The position numbers were made by a program, and so were the translations under genes. Source: Bacillota bacterium (GTDB lineage: Bacteria; Bacillota; Limnochordia; DTU080). From it: 64,000 nucleotides of DNA. The stretch lies in assembly GCA_012840225.1 (NCBI GenBank), contig DULU01000098.1:1-64000 (forward strand), in the 5' to 3' direction. Below the pieces are notes generated by a model that saw nothing but the letters and a program-made list of their open reading frames with translations, ran no database searches and was not told where the DNA came from. Shown piece after piece: positions 44,818 to 54,400 of the stretch; the first letter of the stretch is position 1, and every line of letters starts with the position of its first letter.

Positions 44818-45204
44818 GCCTCGGAGAATCCCGATCTATATTTCGGCTACACCGATCGTCTGCGGCTTTCGGCAGGCTCGCCGGAGTATTTGATCTGGAC
44901 TCTGGCCAATCTGCTGCGCTATAGCTTCACTCTTTATGCCCGGAAAAGCAATGCCGGGTTTATTAGGGAACGGATCGGCATAGCTGCCTCGGCCGACGGA
45001 GAGGTGTGGACGGAGCTGCCATATGCGATAACGGTGCTCCAGCAAAACAGCGCAGGGCTGTGGCGGCTCCTTTTACACGGCACATTGCCAGGTCCAGGTG
45101 ATCAGCAGCTCATGAAGTATATCCGCTTCACTCTGGCCGGTGGGGACGAGGAGAGCGGTGACATCGAGTTAGGCCATGCATTCCTGGAAGGGAGCAAATT
45201 CTGA
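44818..45204 (+). pseudogene. Truncated copy of the 3' end of the beta-helix gene
   Basis: From GCCTCGGAGAA onward this matches 41156-41614 base for base over long stretches. It encodes the same C-terminal module (ASENPDLYFGYTDRLRL... to ...IELGHAFLEGSKF). A stop codon (TGA) lies immediately before the first codon, so no start is available. Compared with the intact gene it lacks the roughly 60-nt Thr/Gly/Ser insertion. It is the dead second copy of a segmental duplication. Confidence 0.8.
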
Positions 45205-45245
45205 TCCATATGATGTATGCGACCTACTTCAGGAGCGGCGCGGCT

Positions 45246-45330
45246 AGCGGGTTAACACTTGCGTGCCCGGCGGGCGCCACCCCGAGATAGTTGGCCACCA
45301 CGGGACACTTGGCCTTAAGCAGGAATAAGA
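45246..45330 (-). pseudogene. Decayed copy of the DUF89 gene 3' end
   Basis: On the minus strand it reads ILFLLKAKCPVVANYLGVAP as in the intact gene, then shifts frame where a few extra bases follow GCGCC. It lies just after the beta-helix pseudogene, in the same order and orientation as the intact pair. Confidence 0.75.
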
Positions 45331-45405
45331 TAGACGGCAAGAGCAGGCCTGTCGGCCTGCCCTCACCAATGTTGCCGTCCGTGCCCGGCTAGATCGCCGG
45401 GCACC
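45331..45405. other. Strongly structured element
   Basis: GACGGCAA pairs with TTGCCGTC and encloses the hairpin GCAGGC/GCCTGC. Directly after it GTGCCCGGC pairs perfectly with GCCGGGCAC (loop TAGATC). This gives two adjacent stable stems just beyond the duplication breakpoint. It could be a structured RNA, a bidirectional terminator or the end of a lost mobile element. Confidence 0.45.
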
Positions 45406-45525
45406 TCCGGCTCACGTTTTTCAACGCTTACCACCCCCTCTGCATCGAGGATCGGCGTAGCGCCGTCGTCTATAAAGTATCAAACAACCGATCAGGCGCC
45501 AAGGTCGAAAACACTTTAATACATA

Positions 45526-45798
45526 TCAGCCCTGCCTGGGACGGATGATCTTTCTCACCGTGTCATAGCTCAGGTGATATTTCTCTGCTAAAAATTCCAG
45601 GCCGGCACCGCGACGGTATTCCTCCCTTATGGCTTCATTGCGCGTTTTCAGCTCCTGGCGCAATCCGGTCAGGCTGCCCCAAGGGCGCCGGTGCTCATCG
45701 GCGCTCGGAATATAGAGCAGGACCCCCTCTACATGCTTTTGCACTTCCCGCAGGAGGTGGGCCGGCAGAACTTCTTTGGCATTGCTGTATCTGGCCAA
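45526..45798 (-). CDS. CD3324 family (Mor-like HTH) protein
   Basis: A 90-residue protein read from TTG 45798, where AAGGAGGG lies about 5 nt upstream; the frame is open to 45849. It begins ARYSNAKEVLPAHLLREVQK, continues VEGVLLYIPSADEHRRPWGS and ends in a helix-turn-helix (GAGLEFLAEKYHLSYDTVRKII). This is the pattern of the CD3324 family in Clostridia, which are likely small DNA-binding regulators. It stands alone, and its target is unknown. Confidence 0.8.
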   Translation of the reverse strand: MARYSNAKEVLPAHLLREVQKHVEGVLLYIPSADEHRRPWGSLTGLRQELKTRNEAIREEYRRGAGLEFLAEKYHLSYDTVRKIIRPRQG

Positions 45799-45988
45799 TA
45801 TTACCCTCCTTGTTCCATTCATCGAGCAGCGGTGTCTGAAAATGAGCATAAATAGTCATACCGTTCCTCGCCTCCTTCCGGTAATTTTTTGTCTTTCTAA
45901 TTTACTGCGGCTTTGCGGCTGCCGACCTGAAACTGAGCCCAGGTTTGAGCTTTAGCCTTGGTCCAGGCATGGGCCTGAGCTTAGGCTC

Positions 45989-46024
45989 AGACTTGGGCTT
46001 AGACTTGGGCATAGACTTGGGCTT
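45989..46024. repeat. Three copies of a 12-bp unit AGACTTGGGCTT
   Basis: Three tandem copies (middle copy ends in AT) in the gap before the next lyase gene, within a longer stretch of related GGGCTT/GAGCTT words. Confidence 0.7.
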
Positions 46025-46090
46025 GTGTTCAGAGCCGGCAGCTTGCAGCCTGCATTAAGCCTACATTACATCCTAGCATACATACAATAT

Positions 46091-49000
46091 TCAATTTATA
46101 TCCAGGCTCACCGTCAACTTATGCTCGCCGGGAGCCAGGTTGAGCATCAAGGTGTCTCCCTTCATGCTCCAGTCCAGCAGTTGGTGTGAGGACGACACCG
46201 CCCTGACTGCCGCTCCCTTTCCGGCCGGCAATTGCAGGGCGACTTCATATGGCTTTGATCCTGGAACCGCCGGATGCTGGATGGTACCGCTGATGCAGGT
46301 CTGGGTGAAGGTCAGCTCGGCGCTGATTTTTGCCGTGGCTTCCAGACTATAGCCATATCCGGACTGCCAGTAGGTACCTTCGGCGATGAGGAGCCCATAG
46401 GTGCCGTCGTTCCGCTCTCTCCAGGCAGCCACTGCCCCATCGGACTTGGCTGCGCCAACCTCCAGCACGGCGGCGGCTTCACCGGCTTCACCGGCTTCAC
46501 CGGCCTCACCCCGGCGGAAGAGGACCAGGGCTTCTTCGGCTTCTTCGGTTTCCTCGGGGGCGGCGATTTGCAGGCGCACGCCTTCCCCGGCGGCTCCGGC
46601 AACCACTTTTTCTACCTGCAGCCTAGGCTGCCCGCCCCGCTCCTGGCCGTCCTGACCTTCCTGACTGGCCGTATCTTTCTTGCCGGGAGCCAGTACCGCC
46701 AGGAAGGAGCCGGTCTCTTTGGCTTCTTTGGTGGTGGCCGTCAGGTGCCATTGGACCGGTTTGTTCATCGGCTCATCCAGCGGCACGGCAAACTGGTCGG
46801 TTTGGCTGTAAGATAAGGGACTCTCCGCCCACAGATAAGTGTCGAGGTAAGCTTTGGGCGCTTCGAAGAATATATGCCCCATATTCCCTTCGCCTTCATC
46901 AACGGTCATCTGGTGGTAGGAGTGGAGCAACCAGCTGTAGGTGCTGGGCTTGGGCGCCTTAAGATCGTCGTAGAGAACGAATATATCGGGCCGGACGTAA
47001 ACGGCATGGCGCACGAAACGCTCCAGCAGTGAAGATCCATAGGCCTTTTGGGCGTCTCCGGCGGTATAATCGAAGCTCTGGCCGTTCAGGAAACCGATGA
47101 TCTGCCCTTTGGCGGCGAGCGACTGTACAATCTGACCTTTGCCGTCGACCAATATGCCGTTGTGCGCCTGGGTAGTCTTCGTCCAGTTCATATGATGTTC
47201 GCTGCCATACCAGGGACGATAGCCGGAAGAGATGGCGAGCGGCTCCCCATAGGCCTCGAGGGTAAAGGTGTTCTGATCGGCGAAGCTATGGCTATAGGAA
47301 CCGTAGGGGCTGCTCTTGAGCATGAACTGGATGCCGTCTCTCCCGTCTCCGCCCATATATTTATGAAAGACGGTCCAGCCGATATCGGCAAAATAGGCCG
47401 AGGGCGGGAGGTCGAGCGGCGCTTTGGTGGAAACGCTGCGGACGTCATGCAGCACGGTGCGGATAAAACCCATCACGCCCATTTCCACCGTAACACCCAG
47501 CTTGCCGGCATACCATTTGTAATATGGATTATCATAAACGGCAGCCAGGAGATTCATCACCGCCCCGTCGGAAGAGGTGGGACTGCGATCGGCAAAGTCG
47601 CCGAACGGCCCCATTTTGCTATAGGGCGGTTGGGTGTAGAGTTTGAAGTTGCCGGTGTTGCGGAAAAAGGCTTTCTGAAACAGATCCAGGCCGGTGGCTT
47701 CCCGCAAGGCATCCACGAACCAGAATACCCGGTTCATGTAGCTGGTCCAGTAGGAATGGCCTTCCGCCCAGCCGCCCTGATCCTTACCCCAGGCGGGATA
47801 GATGGCGTAGAATATGCGGACGACGTAATCAAACCACTCCTCCGCCTCGGGTATCTCGCCCAGGAAGGCGATGGCCGCCTCTCCCAGGAAGCCGAGGGAG
47901 CGGCCGGCGTGGCTGGCGTAGGGACGGCTTTCGAATTTGCGCTGTTTCAGTATCTGATAGGCTTCGTTGCCCCTGATGCGCATGACATTGCGGATAATCT
48001 CCCTGTCCTCCGGGGTGAGGGCGTCATAGGCCCAGGTGTAGGCCCTGCTCATCTGCAGGAGGATGGGCATGGACGACTCATCGTTCACGGCAGCGCTGGT
48101 GGCACCGTTGGGGCTGGGATCCCAGGAGGCAATGTGCAGCATCCAGCGACGGGCGTCCTCGCCGAAAGCTTTATCTCCGGTCATCATGTAGGCAAAGGCC
48201 AATAACTCCATGGTGTTGGTGGCCTGGGTGGTTATGGAATACTGGCGCCACAGGTTTACATCCCACACACCGCCGGGCCGGCAATGGGGCGGCTCGTTGG
48301 GCAAAACCTGAAAGCGAGCGGTGAGAGCTTTGGTTTTCAGGTCGTTCCATAGAAGGCGAAAAAGCAGATCGCCGCTGTTCGGCTTATTCCGCCATTCCTC
48401 CAGGTTTTCAGGCCTGACAAAAAGCCTGGGGTGGGATGCGGGAATCTGCGCCCGCACCTCTTCCAGCGGCGGGAGCGGGAAGTGGATGGCATTGGCGTCG
48501 ATGTTAAAAGCCCGCACCTGCGTAGCCTGTGATTTGTTGCCCCGGCCGTCTACACCCCGTACCCGCCAGTACCAGGTCTTGGTGTCGTCCAGGAGCGTGG
48601 AAGGAGTATAGATGCTGATGTCGATATCCGGAACAGTGATGGTGTTTTCCGGCGAGAACTGCGGATCGGTGGAGTATTCCAGGATATATGATGTGGCACC
48701 GGTGATGGGTATCCACACGAAGGAAGGTGGATTGGTGGTAACCACCGCTCCGTCTGCTGGGGAGTAATCAAGTGTTTCGTCATTAGGCGTCAAGTTTACG
48801 TCACCACCCATCCAGGAATCTGCGCTGATCAGTACCAAAGAAGCATTGTCGAAACGGGCAATGCCGCTGATGGTGGTCATGGAATATAAGATGATGGAAA
48901 CCCACACCGTTCCTTCCGGTGCTTCCATGGTTATGGTCAATTTTTCCCAGTCGGATTTGTTGGTATAGATAGCTTGATGCTTGATGCGTTGTTTTCTGGC

Positions 49001-49459
49001 ATCCAGAAAGTCGAGATATAGGTATGCCCGGCCTTTCTCCTCAGCCATCGCCCAGACTGAAGCTCTATAAATTTGGCCTGCAGAGGCCGGAAAATTCTCG
49101 CTGCGTAAACCATAGCCGGTGGTGGTGGAAGGATCTTTAATGGTAAAATTCCAGTTACCGTCGAAAACCGGGGAGTTCTCGAAAAATAAATGTGTACCTA
49201 ATTCCCCTGAAGAGCCGAAGAGCTGCCAGCCCGGCGGTATGGCGCCGGGGGTCTGAATCTCGAAACCGGCGTTGGTCAAGAGTTCCTTTTCGGCTGCAAG
49301 GGCCGGCTCCACCCCCACTCCGCCGCCGCAGAGGAACAAAACTGCCGGTACCAGAATTGCCATAAGCAACAGCTTCGTGACCTTGGTCATATTCACCACC
49401 CTCATTCTTATTCTCATTCCGCTCGATGCTTCCGATGTTCCTTTTGCCGTTGGCGCCAT
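46091..49459 (-). CDS. Secreted heparinase II/III-like lyase with DUF4962-type N-terminal region
   Basis: A 1122-residue exported protein from ATG 49459 (AGGAGG 8 nt upstream); the frame begins at TTG 49477. The signal peptide lies at about 24-56. A jelly-roll domain follows (LLTNAGFEIQTPGAIPPGWQ), then a fibronectin-like segment (PADGAVVTTNPPSFVWIPIT), an alpha toroid (HPRLFVRPENLEEWR; WAEGHSYWTSYMNRVFW) and the beta domain SSPYGSYSHSFADQNTFTLE. The first His of the usual GHNHADQ is Ser-His here and the second is Phe, so the active site is altered. A Glu/Ala/Gly repeat (GEAGEAGEAGEAA) lies in the C-terminal part. The arrangement resembles PL35-like glycosaminoglycan lyases (family placement is inference). 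Confidence 0.82.
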   Translation of the reverse strand: MAPTAKGTSEASSGMRIRMRVVNMTKVTKLLLMAILVPAVLFLCGGGVGVEPALAAEKELLTNAGFEIQTPGAIPPGWQLFGSSGELGTHLFFENSPVFDGNWNFTIKDPSTTTGYGLRSENFPASAGQIYRASVWAMAEEKGRAYLYLDFLDARKQRIKHQAIYTNKSDWEKLTITMEAPEGTVWVSIILYSMTTISGIARFDNASLVLISADSWMGGDVNLTPNDETLDYSPADGAVVTTNPPSFVWIPITGATSYILEYSTDPQFSPENTITVPDIDISIYTPSTLLDDTKTWYWRVRGVDGRGNKSQATQVRAFNIDANAIHFPLPPLEEVRAQIPASHPRLFVRPENLEEWRNKPNSGDLLFRLLWNDLKTKALTARFQVLPNEPPHCRPGGVWDVNLWRQYSITTQATNTMELLAFAYMMTGDKAFGEDARRWMLHIASWDPSPNGATSAAVNDESSMPILLQMSRAYTWAYDALTPEDREIIRNVMRIRGNEAYQILKQRKFESRPYASHAGRSLGFLGEAAIAFLGEIPEAEEWFDYVVRIFYAIYPAWGKDQGGWAEGHSYWTSYMNRVFWFVDALREATGLDLFQKAFFRNTGNFKLYTQPPYSKMGPFGDFADRSPTSSDGAVMNLLAAVYDNPYYKWYAGKLGVTVEMGVMGFIRTVLHDVRSVSTKAPLDLPPSAYFADIGWTVFHKYMGGDGRDGIQFMLKSSPYGSYSHSFADQNTFTLEAYGEPLAISSGYRPWYGSEHHMNWTKTTQAHNGILVDGKGQIVQSLAAKGQIIGFLNGQSFDYTAGDAQKAYGSSLLERFVRHAVYVRPDIFVLYDDLKAPKPSTYSWLLHSYHQMTVDEGEGNMGHIFFEAPKAYLDTYLWAESPLSYSQTDQFAVPLDEPMNKPVQWHLTATTKEAKETGSFLAVLAPGKKDTASQEGQDGQERGGQPRLQVEKVVAGAAGEGVRLQIAAPEETEEAEEALVLFRRGEAGEAGEAGEAAAVLEVGAAKSDGAVAAWRERNDGTYGLLIAEGTYWQSGYGYSLEATAKISAELTFTQTCISGTIQHPAVPGSKPYEVALQLPAGKGAAVRAVSSSHQLLDWSMKGDTLMLNLAPGEHKLTVSLDIN
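46469..46510. repeat. 9-bp tandem repeat inside the lyase gene
   Basis: Four copies of GGCTTCACC/GGCCTCACC encode GEAGEAGEAGEA. In-frame expansion. Confidence 0.7.
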
Positions 49460-50139
49460 CACCATTACCTCCTCCAATCTGTCCTTCCCTTCTGCTTTTC
49501 TACCTACCTCCTACCGCACCCGATTCGGGAACCGAGCTGGGCTGCCCTGCCCTGAGCTCGAACGGAGCTCGGACGGAACTCGAACGGAACTCGGACGGAA
49601 CAATGACAGAGCTCTGACGGCAAGCCATATGTTCACTATTGTCCATCTATTTGTCTTTTACTCACCTGATTATCTTTGTCCGCCTGTTTGTCTCCACCCA
49701 CCTGTTTACCTATATCAATTTGTTTGTCTTTGACCACCTGTGGGCCTCTGCTTCGGCCACCTGTGGGCCTCTGCTTATGCCTTTGTCCTATGCTACACGT
49801 CCACACTATTAAATTTGCTGTTCCACACTATTTTCCAAGATCCTTTATTTTTGCGATTACGTATGCTGGCATGGAAGGCGAGCCGTGGGCGGCAGAGGAG
49901 GAGGCAGGAAGATGAGGGACGAGGGAGGCGAGGGGTGAGGGGTGAAGAGAGCAAGGAGGGGTCGACACCCTGCAGTTTTGGTAGAAATTATCCATAGCTG
50001 AAACAGTGCCTCTACCGGGTAATAAGCTGTAACAATGCCATTATGGCTGTGGAGCCACGCTCCTTAGCTGGCCGAGTGATGGGGCAATAGTGATGGAAAA
50101 AATACGGCAAAATCTTGGGGACGGCTCTTCTGCACGGCC
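49460..50139. other. Gene-free region with short repeats
   Basis: No convincing gene. It holds an 11-bp repeat x4 (ACTCGGACGGA type, 49556-49599), a 20-bp direct repeat (49734-49753 and 49757-49776) and a purine-rich stretch around 49885-49965. Open frames here have the composition of random GC-biased DNA. Confidence 0.5.
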
Positions 50140-51078
50140 ACCATCCCCGCCCTCCCCCTTGTCCTTGCTGATTTGGTTCAACCTCGTTGGTGCCAATGCT
50201 GCTGGCAATAATTGCCACCCGAGGGGAAGGTTGAGGGAGCGGTAAAATTTGGGCCACATGTCCCTCTTGCGGCATAAAAGCCCAGCTGAGCATACTCAAT
50301 GGGTACTTTTTTACCACCCTCTACTGCCCTGCCTCTCCATCCCCACCTTTGTTGATTTGGCTCCACCTTGTTCTGGCGCCAACGACTGCTGGCAATAATT
50401 GCCACCCGAGGGGAAGGTTGAGAGAGCGGTAAAATTTGGGCCACATGTCCCTTTTGCGGCATAAAAGCCCAGCTGAGCACATGGAATGGGTACTTTTTTA
50501 CCGCCCTCCACTGCCCTACCCCTCCATCCCACCCTTGTTGATTTTTGGCTCACCTTGCTCTGGCGCCAACGGTTGCTGGCAATAATTGCCACCCGAGGGG
50601 AAGGTTGAGGAAGCGGTAAAATTTTGGCCACATGTCCCTTTAGCGGTACAAAAGCCCAGCTGAGCATACTCAATGGGTACTTTTTTACCGCCCTCCACTG
50701 CCCTGCCTCTCCATCCCTGCCCTTTTTTGATTTGGCTCACCTTGCTCTGGCGCCAACGCTGCTGGCAATAATTGCCACCCGAGGGGAAGGTTGAGAGAGC
50801 GGTAAAATTTGGGCCACATGTCCCTTTTGCAGCATAAAAGCCCAGCTGAGCATACTCAATGGGTACTTTTTTACCGCCCTCCACTGCCCTGCCTCTCCAT
50901 CCCCGCCCTTGTTGATTTGGCTCACCTTGCTCTGGCGCCAACGCTGCTGGCAATAATTGCCACCCGAGGGGAAGGTTGAGGAAGCGGTAAAATTTGGGTC
51001 ACATGTCCCTTTTGCGGCATAAAAGCCCAGCTGAGCATACTCAATGGGTACTTTTTTACCGCCCTCCGCTGCCTCTCG
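50140..51078. repeat. Five-copy tandem array of a ~186-bp non-coding unit
   Basis: The marker word GCTGGCAATAATTGCC recurs at 50201, 50388, 50575, 50761 and 50946, with spacings of 187, 187, 186 and 185 bp. Each unit contains the palindrome TGGCAATAATTGCCA and distant arms GCGGTAAAA and TTTTTTACCGC that could pair. Copies are nearly identical, and the first is the most diverged and lacks part of its left side. Frames on the minus strand pass through because 186 is divisible by three, but unit lengths vary and stops intervene, so I read it as non-coding. Confidence 0.85.
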
Positions 51079-51290
51079 ACTGGATAACACCGCCCACCGA
51101 ACATAGGCGGTCTCAAGACAGCGGCCATTGGCAGACCCAAGGGGAGACCCAAGGGAAACGCAGGATAGGATAGATTATGGACATATGGACAGATGTTCTG
51201 ATGGCAAGCCAAAGTCTGGCCAAGGGCGGACCAGAGCTAACCTTTGAGCATACCTCGAGGCAAACCTCAGGGCAGACCTCAGAGCACACC

Positions 51291-51380
51291 GCACCATGGC
51301 ACCATAGCACCATGGCATCATGGCATCATAGCACCATGGCATCATAGCACCATGGCATCATAGCACCATGGCATCATGGC
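51291..51380. repeat. 16-bp tandem repeat GCACCATGGCATCATA (5-6 copies)
   Basis: Almost perfect 16-bp units directly upstream of the dnaE promoter; the last copy ends 8 bp before the -35 box. Confidence 0.8.
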
Positions 51381-51387
51381 AGGTCAT

Positions 51388-51446
51388 TTGACATAGGATG
51401 GATTATGCGCTATACTACGAACATAAGTTTTCAGAACATCTGTTTT
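51388..51446 (+). promoter_or_regulatory. dnaE promoter with two LexA-like boxes
   Basis: TTGACA (51388), 17-bp spacer, TATACT (51411) form a near-consensus sigma-A promoter. Immediately after it lie CGAACATAAGTTTT (51418-51431) and AGAACATCTGTTTT (51433-51446). These are two 14-bp sites of the form GAAC-N4-GTTT, close to the Gram-positive SOS box CGAAC-N4-GTTCG. They cover the expected transcription start and would let LexA block the promoter. Confidence 0.65.
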
Positions 51447-51468
51447 GTTCGTCGGGAGGATTTACCGG

Positions 51469-54400
51469 ATGCCTGCGGGGAAGATTCCTTTTGTGCACCT
51501 GCATGTTCATTCTCCCTGGTCCTTTATGGACGGGGCCGACAGGCTGGAAGATCTGATCAATGCCGCCGCCCGGCTGGACATGGGCGCCTTGGCCCTGACC
51601 GACCACGATAATGTCTGCGCCGCCGTCCGTTTCTACCAACTGGCCACGGCGGCGGGTATAAAGCCTATCCAAGGGTGTGAAATAACCTTCGCCGGCTTTC
51701 GGGCGCGGGGTCCTTTTCATCTCACCCTCCTTGCCACCGGTCCCGAAGGGTATGCCAATCTATGCCGCCTTCTCTCCCTGGCCCACCTGGAAAACGAAAG
51801 GGGGCAGCCGCTCCTTTTGCCGGCGCATCTCGCCGAACATGCCGCCGGTTTGATCGTCCTCTCGGGATGCCGTCGGGGGGAGATTCCTTCGCTGCTGTTG
51901 CGCGGGAACAGTGAGGATGCCCTGCAGGCGGCCAGGGACTATGTGCAGATCTTCGGGCGGGAAAATTTTTACCTGGAATTGCAAGCCTTGCGCCTGCCCC
52001 GCACCAGGCAGCTCAATGCCGCCCTGGAAGATCTGGCAGCTCAGATCGGCTGCCGCACCGTCGCCACCAATAATGTGCATTATGCTACGCCCGATCGTTT
52101 CGCCCTGCACGATCTGCTCACTTGCATCCGTACCCAGATCTCCCTGGACGACGTGCATCCCGACCGCCCTCTGAACGGGCAAAACTGGCTGAAGTCGGCG
52201 GAAGAAATGGCAGCTCTCTTCTCAGAACACAGCCCAGCCTGTTTGGCTGCCAGCGCGGAGATCGCCGCCCGCTGCCGCCCCGTCATTTTGCCCAACAGGC
52301 ATCTTTTTCCCCTCTTTCCCACTCCTCCGGGCACCACGGCCGCCGCTTTACTGAAAGACAAAACTTATGCCGGCGCCGCCCGCAAATATGGCGTTCACAC
52401 CATCCCCCCGCACATCGAAAGCCGCCTTGAGCACGAGCTGAACATCATTTTCCGCCTGGAAGTGGAGGATCTTTTCCTAACTGTGGCGGATGTGGTGGAG
52501 TATGCCAGATCCAGACGCATTGCCTATTGCGGCCGGGGCTCGTCCGCCAACTCGGCCGTCGCTTATGCTCTGGGTATCTCCGAAGTGGACCCCATCGAGC
52601 GGGATCTGCTATTTGAACGCTTCCTCTCCCCGGAACGGGCCGACCTGCCGGACATCGACATCGATTTCGAATCTTCCCGCAGGGATGAAGTGATCGATTA
52701 CGTCTTCAAAAGGTTCGGCCGGGAGAGGGTGGCCGGAGTTTGCACCTTTTCCACCTATCAAGCCCGCTCGGCCATCAGGGATTTCGGTAAGGCGCTCGGC
52801 TTTCCCCAGGAAGAGATCGATACCCTGGCCAAAACCTTTCCTCATATGCATGCCGACCGTATTCCCCTCGCCTTGCAGGCCTTTCCCGAACTGCGCCACA
52901 GCCGGCTGCCGGTGGAACGATATGAACGCCTTTTCGGCTTCTGCGCTCAGGCGGCGGGTTTCCCGCGCCATATCAGCACTCATCTGGGCGGCGTGGTGGT
53001 ATGCCGTCACCCCATTCACCTGGTCAGTCCCCAGCAGATGGCGGCGAAAGGCATTCCCGTCATTCAATTTGATAAAGACGACTCCGAATACCTGGGACTC
53101 CTCAAGCTCGATCTTCTCTCCCTGCGCACGCTGAGCGCAGTGCGGGATACCCTGGACTCCCTGAACTCCCCGGATTCCGCAGTAGCCAAACCGGCAACAC
53201 CCAAACCGGCGGCGCCGACCGAGCCCGCCGACATCCCGAGGAACGACCCCGAGACTTTGGCCATGATCGATGCCGCCGATACCGTCGGCATCTTTCAGCT
53301 GGAATCACCGGCGCAGAGGGCTCTCCAGTCCATGCTGAACATCGACCGGATGGAGGATATTGTGGCCGGTATCTCCCTCATCCGCCCCGGACCGATCCGC
53401 GGCGGCATGGTCGCTCCTTACGTCAGGCGCCGTCAGGGTCTGGAGCAGGCCTCCTACCCCGACCCCAGGCTTAAGCCCATACTGGACAGGACCTATGGGG
53501 TGGTGCTCTATCAGGAGCAGGTACTGCAGATAGCCGTCGCCATCGGCGGCTTCACCCCCGGCGAGGCGGATAAGCTCAGAAGGGCTATGAGCAGCGCTCG
53601 CTCCGAGGCGGAGATGCAGAAGGTGATCGATCTTTTCATCAGCAAAGCGGTGGCCAACGGTTGCCATGAGGATGTAGCCCGCCGCATAGGAGCCAGCCTG
53701 GCCGCCTATTCAGGTTACGGCTTCTGCCAGGGGCATGCTGAAGCCTTTGCCGTCACCGCCTACAGAACCGCCTATCTTCTCCGCCACCACCCCGCCCATT
53801 TTCTGGCGGCCCTCATGAATAATTATCCGCTCGGCTATTACCCGCTGCACACCCTGTGCCTGGAAGCCAGGAGGCGCGGTATCGCCGTGCTCCCACCCGA
53901 CATCAACCTGAGCAGCGACCGCTTTGTCGTACAGCAGGAGGGCCGGGCCATCCGCACCTCCCTGCGGCAAGTGCGCCAGGTGGAGTCTTTGGCGGCCGGT
54001 ATAGTAGAGGAAAGAGAAAAAAATGGACCCTACACCGACCTGGTGGATTTTTGCCGCAGGATCAATCCATCGATAGATGCCCTCCACCAGCTGATCCTGG
54101 CCGGCACCTTCGACGGATTCGACATCAACCGACGGCGGGTTTTCTGGCAGGCGGCTCAAGCGTTGAAAATGGCATCATGCCCTGTCGGCTGGCTCGTCGT
54201 CTACCCGGATCAGAGCCCAGGCCTGGAGCAGGGCCCGGGCCTGGTGCAGGAACCGGGCCTGGTGCAGGGGCCGGATCAGGAGAAGAGCCGGCCGGCTAAC
54301 CGGGCATCCGTGGCCGATTTCACCCCGCCCGAGAAGATATATTACGAAATCAAAGCTTTGGGCTTTCCCATCAGCGGCCACCCGCTGGAGCTCGTACGCC

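Noticed and set aside
45331-45405. tRNA gene or insertion-sequence end
   Set aside because: Stems do not form a cloverleaf, there is no anticodon arm or CCA, and no transposase or second end is seen.
49272-49733. 153-codon plus-strand frame over the lyase start region
   Set aside because: Overlaps the signal peptide region of the minus-strand lyase and runs into short repeats. The composition is not protein-like.
50012-51212. Overlapping minus-strand open frames of 70-145 codons with similar sequence
   Set aside because: They are the 186-bp repeat read in different frames. Unit lengths of 185-187 bp break the frame and there are no sensible starts.
51291-51380. CRISPR-like array
   Set aside because: The 16-bp units are head-to-tail without spacers, and no cas genes are present.
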